Below, in pieces: positions 23,423 through 30,013 of a stretch of DNA of 33,710 bases. The position numbers were made by a program, and so were the translations under genes. Under the pieces are notes generated by a model. It did no database searches, was not told the DNA's origin, and saw only the letters and a list, made by a program, of their open reading frames with translations. This stretch comes from a virus: IMG/VR virus record IMGVR_UViG_3300044489_000211, positions 1-33,710 of that record. One strand, 5' to 3'. Position 1 is the stretch's first letter. Every line of letters begins with the position of its first letter.

Positions 23423-24486
23423 GCCAGTCTCCTCTCCGCGTCCAGACGGGCAACCGACCGGGACGTCCCGAACCCCAGCACGAAATCTCCGCGTTCAGGA
23501 TGCGACCACGGCCGGTGGGGGAACCGAAACCGCTGGCAGACATGCATCCGCAGGTAGGGCCTTGGCACGACAGGCTTCCTGCCAAGGCATTGGTCGATCG
23601 CAGCCCCGACCAAGTCCACCCCCCAGACGGCCGGCGTCATCAGCGAGCAGAACCCGCCACCAGATAGTCTGGCGGCCACCTCGACAACGTAGGGCCTGCT
23701 GTTGTGCCAGACCAGGTCCCCCTTCAGGATCCCGGTTCTCAGCCCGATCGCTTGGGCAGCCAGGCGCATCGCCTGAATAACCTGCCATTCGAACCCCCCG
23801 TTGTCCGGGTCGCCCAGCTCAGGGCAGGGCATGTCTGACCCGTCCTCGATCACCGCCGGGGCGAACTCCTCCAGCCTCGAGTAGTTGCGCTCGGCGATCG
23901 CCGTGAACAGAACCTCTCCGTTCTGGATGATGCTCTCGGTCGATAGCTGGGTCCCGTCCAGCCACTCTTGCACCATCGCCCGGCCGGTGGGGGAATGCCG
24001 GACGGCCGTCGCCCAAGCCTCCGCGAGCCTGTGGGGCATAACACGCGAAACCCCCCGACCACCCCGCGAGTCCACAGGCTTGACCACCACCCAGCCGGGG
24101 TGAGCCACAGGCCCAGGGAACGTCAGGGGAACGCTGACAAGCTCGCCCAGCACCTCGTTCTGCAGGAGCTTGTCCTGGGACAGCGTCGCCGCGATGGGAT
24201 CCGGGCCGGGAAGGTCGTAGCGCTCGGCCACAGCCGCAGCGACGTGAGGCGCATCCACCCCAGCACATAGGACCCCGTCCGGTTGAGCGCCAATCTCCTG
24301 CAGGGCGTTCAAGGTGGAGGTCACGTCGTAGCAGGAGGCCAGGACGAACTCGCCCAGGGAGGCAGCAGGACAGGACGGATTGAAGTCGACCACGACAGGT
24401 CTCACACCCATCGCCAGGCCCCGAGCCACGATCGGGACGGCGTCTGAACCTCCTCCCAGGAACACAACCTTCGGCCCTCCGATCAT
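23419..24486 (-). CDS. ATP-grasp ligase
   Basis: A 355-residue protein of the ATP-grasp fold. KPVDSRGGRGVS (136-147) is the glycine-rich nucleotide loop of the A domain, with WVVV before it; LKGDLVWHNSRPYVVEVAARLSGGG carries the acidic and Asn/Arg elements of the metal site. These enzymes use ATP to join a carboxylate to an amine or thiol. In a sugar cluster such an enzyme may attach an amino-acid-like or acyl group to an aminosugar, or make a carboxylated precursor. The ATG overlaps the preceding ThDP gene as ATGA, with GGGAGGGAG before it. Confidence 0.7.
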   Translation of the reverse strand: MIGGPKVVFLGGGSDAVPIVARGLAMGVRPVVVDFNPSCPAASLGEFVLASCYDVTSTLNALQEIGAQPDGVLCAGVDAPHVAAAVAERYDLPGPDPIAATLSQDKLLQNEVLGELVSVPLTFPGPVAHPGWVVVKPVDSRGGRGVSRVMPHRLAEAWATAVRHSPTGRAMVQEWLDGTQLSTESIIQNGEVLFTAIAERNYSRLEEFAPAVIEDGSDMPCPELGDPDNGGFEWQVIQAMRLAAQAIGLRTGILKGDLVWHNSRPYVVEVAARLSGGGFCSLMTPAVWGVDLVGAAIDQCLGRKPVVPRPYLRMHVCQRFRFPHRPWSHPERGDFVLGFGTSRSVARLDAERRLA

Positions 24487-25067
24487 GGCAACTCCCTCCC
24501 CATGCATCCGATCCCCCGGGGCTCGGAGGTCATCTTGTCCGGCTGGTGGCCGGACTGCAGGATGGGCCAGACCCCTATGTCAGAACAGACATACCGCCGG
24601 ACCTGAACTCCAGGATCCCAAAGCCAGCCCATGTCCAGATGGGACTCGGGCTTGGAACCCGGTCGACCGCGGGCCCACTCGGTCGCCACGTGGGGGATCC
24701 CGTTGAGCTCCTCGAACTGATGCACGATCCCCGCCACCCCGTTGTCCAGGATGGCAACCTTCACCGGCAGGGAGTAGGCCCGGCAGGTCGTCAGGTGAAT
24801 GCGCTCCATTTCCCAGCAGCCATCCCCGGTGACGACCAGGACGAGCCTCTCAGGGTTCGCCAGCTGGGCCCCGATCGCATAGGGTAGCGCCGAGCCCATC
24901 GTTCCATGCCCGCAGGAGGTCAGGAGCTGGCGCCTGGGATAGTCGAGCGTGAACCCCCGGGCCGCCACGGACTGGTGGGTCCCGACCCCGACACAGACCG
25001 TGACGTGAAAGTCCCGCGTCGCCTCGTTCAGCGCCGCCACCACCTCAGACATCGTGAAGGTGTGCAT
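24483..25067 (-). CDS. ThDP-binding C-terminal domain of split acetolactate-synthase-like enzyme
   Basis: A 194-residue protein equal to the C-terminal domain of the acetolactate synthase family. It carries the thiamin diphosphate motif: VTGDGCWEME (GDG 81-83) and, about 26 residues on, VAILDNG (N109), with TCRAYSLPVKV between, as in acetolactate synthase. CGHGTMGSALPYAIGA precedes it as usual. It is the pyrophosphate-binding half of a ThDP enzyme and is inactive without the N-terminal domain, encoded two genes upstream. The start chosen is ATG at 25067 (GGAG upstream); ATG 25052 overlaps the previous stop by eight bases and is also possible. The terminal residues after MGWLWDP are shorter than in full-length enzymes. 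Confidence 0.75.
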   Translation of the reverse strand: MHTFTMSEVVAALNEATRDFHVTVCVGVGTHQSVAARGFTLDYPRRQLLTSCGHGTMGSALPYAIGAQLANPERLVLVVTGDGCWEMERIHLTTCRAYSLPVKVAILDNGVAGIVHQFEELNGIPHVATEWARGRPGSKPESHLDMGWLWDPGVQVRRYVCSDIGVWPILQSGHQPDKMTSEPRGIGCMGRELP

Positions 25068-25428
25068 GCAGCCACTCCGCAACCGTTTCGCAATGAGCCT
25101 CGACCGCAACGCGGGCAGCCCGGAGCTCGGACAGGTCCGTGTTGACCATGACCACCCACTTGCCGGCCCACAGGTCCGGCGCCGTCCCGGTCTGGCGCAT
25201 GTCCAGCCGGGTCCCCAGGGCGATGATTTCCTCGGCCTCCGCCACCGCCAGGTTCGCTGCACGGTCCCCGGTATGGCCAATCATCCCACGAAACAGGACG
25301 TGGTCGGTGGGCATTATCCCCAGGCCGCCCATGCTGCAGACAACAGGAGTCAGCGTTCGCTCGGCGTAGTCCCGGACCTCTTTCCAGGCCGACAGGGCCC
25401 CCCGGCCGACAATGATGAGCCTCTTCAT
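25045..25428 (-). CDS. Central domain of split acetolactate-synthase-like enzyme
   Basis: A 127-residue protein matching only the middle (TPP_enzyme_M) domain of the acetolactate synthase family: GRGALSAWKEVRDYAERTLTPVV, then GLGIMPTDHVLF, GMIGHTGDRAANLAVAEAE and IIALGTRLDMRQTG, the family's 'GxRLDxRxTG' element. This domain supports the ThDP domains and in some enzymes binds FAD or an ADP-like ligand. As a stand-alone polypeptide it is unusual. The ATG overlaps the stop of the N-terminal domain gene as ATGA. It probably assembles with the proteins encoded before and after it. Confidence 0.7.
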   Translation of the reverse strand: MKRLIIVGRGALSAWKEVRDYAERTLTPVVCSMGGLGIMPTDHVLFRGMIGHTGDRAANLAVAEAEEIIALGTRLDMRQTGTAPDLWAGKWVVMVNTDLSELRAARVAVEAHCETVAEWLHAHLHDV

Positions 25429-25913
25429 AGCAGCAGGTCCGCCGGGATCGAGATGACCCCCGGCCCGCCGGCCAGCAGGGGGATCGCATCCAGGACGGCC
25501 CGCCAGGGGGCGTCGTTGGGCTCCACAGCCACCAGGGATATGGACTGGCACAGCCGGACGGTGGGGGTCCATTGAAAGCCGTCCTGACGCGTTCCACGGC
25601 CCATCTGATCGGTAGCCACCTGCCCACACAGGAACAGGACCTGGTCCCCGTCGTAGTAGGCGTCGGCCAGGGGCGTCAGGGCGTTCGTCACCCCGGGTCC
25701 AGACGTGACCACCACCACCCCCAGCTGACCGGACGCCCGGAAGTAGCCCTGGGCAGCGTGACCCGCAGCCGCCTCGTTCACGCACACGATGAGACGGATC
25801 CCGACATCCCGCATGGCAGCCAGGAGCCTGGACACCGTCCCGCCAGGGAACACGAAGGCCAGCCGGACCCCGGACTCCCACAGCACTTTGGCGATCCGTT
25901 CGGCGCCGCTCAC
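25425..25913 (-). CDS. N-terminal (PYR) domain of split acetolactate-synthase-like enzyme
   Basis: A 162-residue protein equal to the pyrimidine-binding domain of the ThDP family: GVRLAFVFPGG, then the catalytic-glutamate region LIVCVNEAAAGHAAQGYFRASG (E47) and VVVTSGPGVTN (70-77) with LADAYYDGDQVLFLCG, exactly the order in acetolactate synthase. The start is GTG (25913) in a GTGA overlap with the previous stop. In known family members this domain is part of a single chain or is separate in two-subunit enzymes such as sulfopyruvate decarboxylase. Here the enzyme is in three pieces. Confidence 0.72.
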   Translation of the reverse strand: MSGAERIAKVLWESGVRLAFVFPGGTVSRLLAAMRDVGIRLIVCVNEAAAGHAAQGYFRASGQLGVVVVTSGPGVTNALTPLADAYYDGDQVLFLCGQVATDQMGRGTRQDGFQWTPTVRLCQSISLVAVEPNDAPWRAVLDAIPLLAGGPGVISIPADLLL

Positions 25914-26470
25914 AGCTCTGCCTCCCGGATGATTTGGTCGGCAGCCTCGGCCGGCGAAAGGGCCAGTCGTCCGTCCATCGTGTCGCCGGGCAGGAGCCGG
26001 ATCATGTCGGTGTCGACCAAGTCGAACCGGATGAGGTAGACCCTCCAAGATGAATGCTCGGCCAGGGCCCGGGCCGCCTTCTCCAAGGCCGCCTTCGCCA
26101 TCCCGTAGCCCAGGTCGACCGCCCCGGAATTAACCGCCCCGACCGTGGAAATGAACACAACCTTCGACCACCAGCCGAGAAGTTTGCTACCGTGGGCCGC
26201 CAGGAGGGCCACAGGAGCCGCCGCGTGCAGGGAGTAGGATGCCAGCAGGTCCGAGAGCCGCTTGACGCCCCAGGGGGCCACGTCGAGCCGCCCGGCCGAG
26301 AATACCACCAGGTCGTAGGGCTGCTCCTCCAGGAACTCCGGCCAGGCCATCGGGTCGGTGATGTCCACCGCCGAGCCAGTAGAACGGACGTTCCACCCCA
26401 GCGTCCGCAGCCGATCGGACAGGGCCAGGCCGATCCCACGCGTCCCCCCGATCACCAAGGCCCTAGACAT
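25910..26470 (-). CDS. Short-chain dehydrogenase/reductase
   Basis: A 186-residue SDR. MSRALVIGGTRGIG gives the dinucleotide loop GGTRGIG (8-14); VVFSAGRLD stands for the NAG motif; STVGAVN contains the catalytic Ser (S108) and YGMAK the Tyr/Lys pair (Y122, K126). It is shorter than the usual 240-260 residues, having lost most of the C-terminal substrate loop. It would reduce or oxidise a sugar hydroxyl. The ATG overlaps the PseG-like stop by eight bases. PtmA in Campylobacter legionaminic acid clusters is a known SDR in such a setting; orthology is not claimed. Confidence 0.75.
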   Translation of the reverse strand: MSRALVIGGTRGIGLALSDRLRTLGWNVRSTGSAVDITDPMAWPEFLEEQPYDLVVFSAGRLDVAPWGVKRLSDLLASYSLHAAAPVALLAAHGSKLLGWWSKVVFISTVGAVNSGAVDLGYGMAKAALEKAARALAEHSSWRVYLIRFDLVDTDMIRLLPGDTMDGRLALSPAEAADQIIREAEL

Positions 26471-27365
26471 TGAGCACCGCCTTGGCAACCCTTGCAAGCC
26501 CCTTGCCATCGACCAGGTCCTGGCCGGCCTCAGCCAGGACGGCCCGCCGGCGGTCGTCGAGCAGGACGTCCCGCACCACCGGAACCATATCCCTGGAAGG
26601 GCAGTCGGCCAGGATCCCGCAGTCGACCACCACCCCCATCGCGTCCAGCTTGGCAGCCGTCTCCTGGTGGTCGGTCGACCGCGACACCACCACCGGAACG
26701 CAGCCCAGCGACATGGACTCGTAGGTCGACATCCCGAGACTGCCGGCGTGGACCGGCGCCGCCCGCTGCAGCCCGTAGAGCATTTCCCCGGGCTCTGGGA
26801 CGAGGGCGTCAGGGAAAGCCCGCAGCAGGGCAACCTGGTAGGACTCCGGGATCCCGGCGCCGAAGGACACCAGGGGCTCCCGCTCCTTCGCCCCGCCCCG
26901 CCGGCCGTAGGCCGGGCCGAGCATGAGATAGTCAGGCCCCGACAGCGATGGCACCAGGTAGTGGTGCTTCACGTGAAACCCTGTCTGGTAGATGAGCAGA
27001 GAGGCCGCCGCCGCAATCTCCTCGGTGATGCTCCAGCCGGCCCCGACGATCACCACCGATCGCGGGCAGGACCGGAGCCAATCGTCCCTCGGAAACATAA
27101 CGTCCAGCACGAACACGTCCGCTTGGAACCCCGAGGCCTCCACAGGGCTGACGTCCCGCAGGTCGGTCTGCTTCAGGGGGAGCCGGCGCGCCAGGAGCCA
27201 GTCAGGAATGAGCTCCAGCCGCCGAGCATCGAAAGCCACCCCGACCTCGCAGGACTTGGACAGGCAGTTCGCCAGGTGAGAGGACCGGACGATGTGACCC
27301 ATCCCCTCGTTCCCGCCGCCCGAAACGTAGATTAGAACAGATGGTCGACGACGTCCAGAACCCAT
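26463..27365 (-). CDS. PseG-like UDP-sugar hydrolase / GT-B protein
   Basis: A 300-residue protein with GGGNEGMGHIVRSSHLA at residues 16-32, the Gly-x-Gly-His-x-x-Arg signature of PseG/SpsG-type UDP-2,4-diacetamido-trideoxy-sugar hydrolases. The C-terminal half has APVHAGSLGMSTYESMSLGCVPVVV, the GT-B-like donor site with E in YESMSLG. PseG releases the free sugar from UDP in pseudaminic acid synthesis, giving the substrate for a NeuB-like synthase. The ATG at 27365 has GAGGAGG upstream and overlaps the previous gene by 34 bases. Its company (synthase, cytidylyltransferase) supports a nonulosonic acid role. Confidence 0.75.
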   Translation of the reverse strand: MGSGRRRPSVLIYVSGGGNEGMGHIVRSSHLANCLSKSCEVGVAFDARRLELIPDWLLARRLPLKQTDLRDVSPVEASGFQADVFVLDVMFPRDDWLRSCPRSVVIVGAGWSITEEIAAAASLLIYQTGFHVKHHYLVPSLSGPDYLMLGPAYGRRGGAKEREPLVSFGAGIPESYQVALLRAFPDALVPEPGEMLYGLQRAAPVHAGSLGMSTYESMSLGCVPVVVSRSTDHQETAAKLDAMGVVVDCGILADCPSRDMVPVVRDVLLDDRRRAVLAEAGQDLVDGKGLARVAKAVLNV

Positions 27366-28129
27366 TGGGCCTCCTCGGGCATGCACAGCAGACCAGGCAG
27401 CCCGGTGTCAGCGAAGGTCACGAACTGCTCCATCATGCGCTTGTGCATCGGGCTGGGAACGGTCAGGGGGGCAGCGTAGGACGTCGGGCGATCGTAGGGC
27501 TTCCGCCCGGGCCACGACCCCTCGATGACGCTGAAGGGCTTCCCGGCGTTCGTCCACTCCAGGGAAATCCTCGACCGGCCAGCCGGGTGGGCCAGCTCCA
27601 GGTGCAAGCTGTGGTCGGTCGAGGATCCTGCCAGGACCTGCGGGGGCCCGCCCATGATATGACAGGCCAGGTCGATGCTGTGGACACCGGAGGTCAGGAC
27701 GATGCCACCGCCCTTCGACCGATCGAACAGGTGGTCCCCGCCCCGGAACGTCCACAGCGCGTCGACCGCTGTCAGGTGCAGCCTGGCAGGGGCCGGCCGC
27801 AGGAACGGCCCGATCGCCTGGTGGAACCGCCAATTGAAGCCCACCGCCAGCCGGGCGATGTCAGGCCGCCGGCGCCAGGCCGCCCCCGAAAGGGCCGGGG
27901 GCTTCTCCACAAGGACCGCATGGACATCAGACAGCTCCTCGAGCTGCTCGGAATGCATCCAGGCTGGTGTTGCGATCACCACGCGGTCGTCAGGCCGGGG
28001 GTCAAAGCCGGCCTGTCCCCCAACAGGGTCGACCACCAGGGGCTCGATCCCAAGGGCCCGCAGGTTGGCAACGTGAACGTTGCCGATCGCTCCGCAGCCC
28101 CCTAGAACAACCCATCTCGGCGCAGCGAT
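27332..28129 (-). CDS. Gfo/Idh/MocA-type oxidoreductase, possible AUC start
   Basis: A 265-residue oxidoreductase. GGCGAIG (10-16) is the NAD(P)-binding loop, VEKPP (EKP at 75-77) the family's signature and GVHSIDLACHIMGG (H150, D153) the catalytic His/Asp. It would oxidise or reduce a sugar or sugar nucleotide. No ATG, GTG or TTG lies near the expected N-terminus. The best candidate is ATC at 28129, with GGAGGTG ending five bases upstream; a reading to 28486 would lie within the aminotransferase gene and give a Gly/Arg-rich false leader. The start is therefore uncertain. The gene overlaps the aminotransferase by 28 bases. Confidence 0.72.
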   Translation of the reverse strand: MAAPRWVVLGGCGAIGNVHVANLRALGIEPLVVDPVGGQAGFDPRPDDRVVIATPAWMHSEQLEELSDVHAVLVEKPPALSGAAWRRRPDIARLAVGFNWRFHQAIGPFLRPAPARLHLTAVDALWTFRGGDHLFDRSKGGGIVLTSGVHSIDLACHIMGGPPQVLAGSSTDHSLHLELAHPAGRSRISLEWTNAGKPFSVIEGSWPGRKPYDRPTSYAAPLTVPSPMHKRMMEQFVTFADTGLPGLLCMPEEAQWVLDVVDHLF

Positions 28130-29265
28130 TGCACCACCTCCCCGGCGGCCTCCACCGTCAGCTGCAGGTGGGGCTCGTGATGGGCCATGCTCATGTAGTT
28201 CGGGCGGTCCAGGACCACCCCCTTGAGAATCATCCGGCGCGAGAACTCGGCCTTGACCTTCTCGTCCTCGAACACGATCGCCGACCGTGGAGCGTGTCCA
28301 ACGACAGGAACGCCGACCGCCGAGAGCTCCTGCTTGAACCGCTCGCCCAGATCCCACAGGTGGGAGTAGACGTCCCCGTGGTGCCGCTCGAGGTAGGTCA
28401 GAGTCGAGATGACCTCGGCGCAATTGAACGGGTCGCCGTTGTAGGTGTTGGAGTAGAACACCCGATCGGATGCAAGGTCCATCCACTCCGAAGGGCCGAC
28501 CAGGGCGGAGATCCCCCGGCCATTCGACAGGGCCTTGCCGTAGCAGACCATGTCCGGCTTGACACCATAGTGCTCGGGCGCTCCTCCAAGAGCCAGGCGG
28601 AACCCCGTCACGATGTCGTCCAGGATAAACGCAGCCCCCACCTCATCGCAGTAGGCTCGGACGGCCGACAGGTAGTAGACCGCCTTCTCGTCCGTGGATG
28701 GCACCTCCACGATCACGGCCGCCGGCGAATCGTCTGCGCGCAGGACGTCCGCATCGCCGAAAGCCAGGTGGCGGGTATTGGCCTTCGCCGACCACATAAC
28801 CCCGGCATCCTGGGGAGGGGTCGAGAACACAACCGAGGAGCCGTGGTAGCCCACCGACAGGACGTCCGGACGACCGGTCACCGCCCGGGCAACACGTACC
28901 GCCATGTCGCAGGCATCCGAACCGTTGGCAAGCCACCTCACCAGCAGGTCCTGGGTCTTCAGGAACGGGGCCACAATCTCCAGCAGACGGATGGCGGCCT
29001 CGACCTCCAGGGCGGATACTACCGAGCCGGGCCCGAACATCTTGTCCGCCAGCCCGCAGGGGCGGTTGAGGTAACCCAGCACCGGACCGCCCTGGTCAAA
29101 CGTCCAGGTCACCATGTGCTTCAAGCCGTCGGGCGTATCCCAGAGCTCGGTGCAGCCCTGCCGCTCCAGGCACATCGCCCACTCCCAGGGAATGGGGCGC
29201 CGGGCGCGGCTCTGGGTTGAGGCGCCGGCCGCCAACAGCTCACGTGGAAGGTTTCTCGATCGCAT
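28102..29265 (-). CDS. Class III PLP-dependent aminotransferase (glutamate-1-semialdehyde aminomutase-like)
   Basis: A 387-residue PLP enzyme. WLANGSDACDMAVRVARAVTGR (111-132) is the family's N-G-S-[ED]-A...A-R-x-x-T-G-R element, FILDDIVTGFR (213-223) the PLP-binding acidic region (the family norm is DEV; here D-D-I), and MVCYGKALSNGR (K244) holds the Schiff-base lysine. It would transfer an amino group to a keto-sugar or semialdehyde. The start ATG lies 26 bases inside the end of the NeuB-like gene, with AGGAG eight bases upstream. Such aminotransferases occur with SpsF/NeuB-like genes in bacterial surface sugar clusters. The exact substrate is unknown. Confidence 0.8.
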   Translation of the reverse strand: MRSRNLPRELLAAGASTQSRARRPIPWEWAMCLERQGCTELWDTPDGLKHMVTWTFDQGGPVLGYLNRPCGLADKMFGPGSVVSALEVEAAIRLLEIVAPFLKTQDLLVRWLANGSDACDMAVRVARAVTGRPDVLSVGYHGSSVVFSTPPQDAGVMWSAKANTRHLAFGDADVLRADDSPAAVIVEVPSTDEKAVYYLSAVRAYCDEVGAAFILDDIVTGFRLALGGAPEHYGVKPDMVCYGKALSNGRGISALVGPSEWMDLASDRVFYSNTYNGDPFNCAEVISTLTYLERHHGDVYSHLWDLGERFKQELSAVGVPVVGHAPRSAIVFEDEKVKAEFSRRMILKGVVLDRPNYMSMAHHEPHLQLTVEAAGEVVQSLRRDGLF

Positions 29266-29920
29266 CGACCATTCTCCTAAAATCTTCGCATGACAGGGAC
29301 CAGGCGGCCTCCGGGTCCGTGGGGGTGAACATGAGATGTTTCTCGATCACCGTCGCTCCCGCGGCGACGGCCATTAGGACGTCCTGGTAGTGCGGGGTGT
29401 GGGAACTCCAGCCCCAGGACGGCTGGGGCCGGAAGTGTGCGAAGGGGTCGTAGGCCGGCCAGTCCACAACGGGATACTGCGGGATGCAACCCAGGAATGT
29501 CTCGTTCGGTCTGCGATCCCGCCAGGGCTGCACCTTGAGCCCCAGGGGGATGGACGTGAACGTCGGCAGCCCGGTGTCGGCGCAGAGGTCGACCAGGGTG
29601 GTGTTGAACGCCTCGCGTGTGGCAAGCTTCAGGAAATCGACCCCGGCGTCGAGACAGGCGTCAACCGCATGCTCGTCGAACACCGAGGCGCCCACCCATC
29701 CGCCGGCGTTCTCCACCACGTCCACCAGCATGCCCAGCAGGTGTCTCGGAAACGTCACGGCCCGCTTGGCGTCCCGTTCCTGCCTCGGAAAGTGCGAAGG
29801 GGTGAACACCTGAACCTTGACATGGGTCGCGCCAGACGCGACGGCCCGCTCGGCGGCCCAGGCCACCACCTTTCGGTCGAAGGGGGCGATATTCGAACAC
29901 AGGTCAGCGATGAGAATCAT
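29240..29920 (-). CDS. NeuB-like nonulosonate synthase, short form lacking SAF domain
   Basis: A 226-residue TIM-barrel protein of the NeuB/SpsE family, which condenses phosphoenolpyruvate with an aminosugar to make a nine-carbon acid. Visible elements: MILIADLCSN, HVKVQVFT (K35 and Q37 of the KxQ motif), FLKLATREAFNTTLVDL, GWSSHT (170-175) and GATVIEKHLMF (188-198), then SLSCEDFRRMVDAI, the C-terminal end of the barrel. The family is normally about 330-350 residues with a C-terminal antifreeze-like SAF domain, which is missing. The short form may act as a different PEP-condensing or aldolase-like enzyme. The ATG at 29920 has GGAGG upstream. Confidence 0.75.
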   Translation of the reverse strand: MILIADLCSNIAPFDRKVVAWAAERAVASGATHVKVQVFTPSHFPRQERDAKRAVTFPRHLLGMLVDVVENAGGWVGASVFDEHAVDACLDAGVDFLKLATREAFNTTLVDLCADTGLPTFTSIPLGLKVQPWRDRRPNETFLGCIPQYPVVDWPAYDPFAHFRPQPSWGWSSHTPHYQDVLMAVAAGATVIEKHLMFTPTDPEAAWSLSCEDFRRMVDAIEKPST

Positions 29921-29948
29921 CGGTGCCTCCTGTCTTGCAATATAGCTA

Positions 29949-30006
29949 GCCTTGCCTCGCCTTGCCCAGCCCCGCCCAGCCTTGCCGCGCCGCGCCAAGC
30001 CTGGCC
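29949..30006. repeat. GCCNN pentamer tandem repeat
   Basis: Eleven consecutive pentamers of the form GCCNN, mainly GCCTT, GCCCA, GCCGC, GCCTC (plus strand), between the dehydratase stop and the NeuB-like start. Copies of ATGAGAATCAT (plus strand) occur exactly on either side, at 29910-29920 and 30007-30017. The tract is outside any supported CDS but the NeuB-like frame is open through it to 29998. Confidence 0.7.
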
Positions 30007-30013
30007 ATGAGAA

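Noticed and set aside
26463-26833. Upstream extension of the SDR to 26833
   Set aside because: The extra 121 residues are a shadow of the PseG-like gene with Trp/Arg/Pro-rich composition; the SDR fold starts at MSRALVIGG (26470).
23419-27365. Possible defence island (split enzymes, ATP-grasp, methyltransferases)
   Set aside because: The neighbours are all carbohydrate enzymes in one operon; none shows a nuclease, NTPase sensor or toxin motif, so a sugar pathway is simpler.
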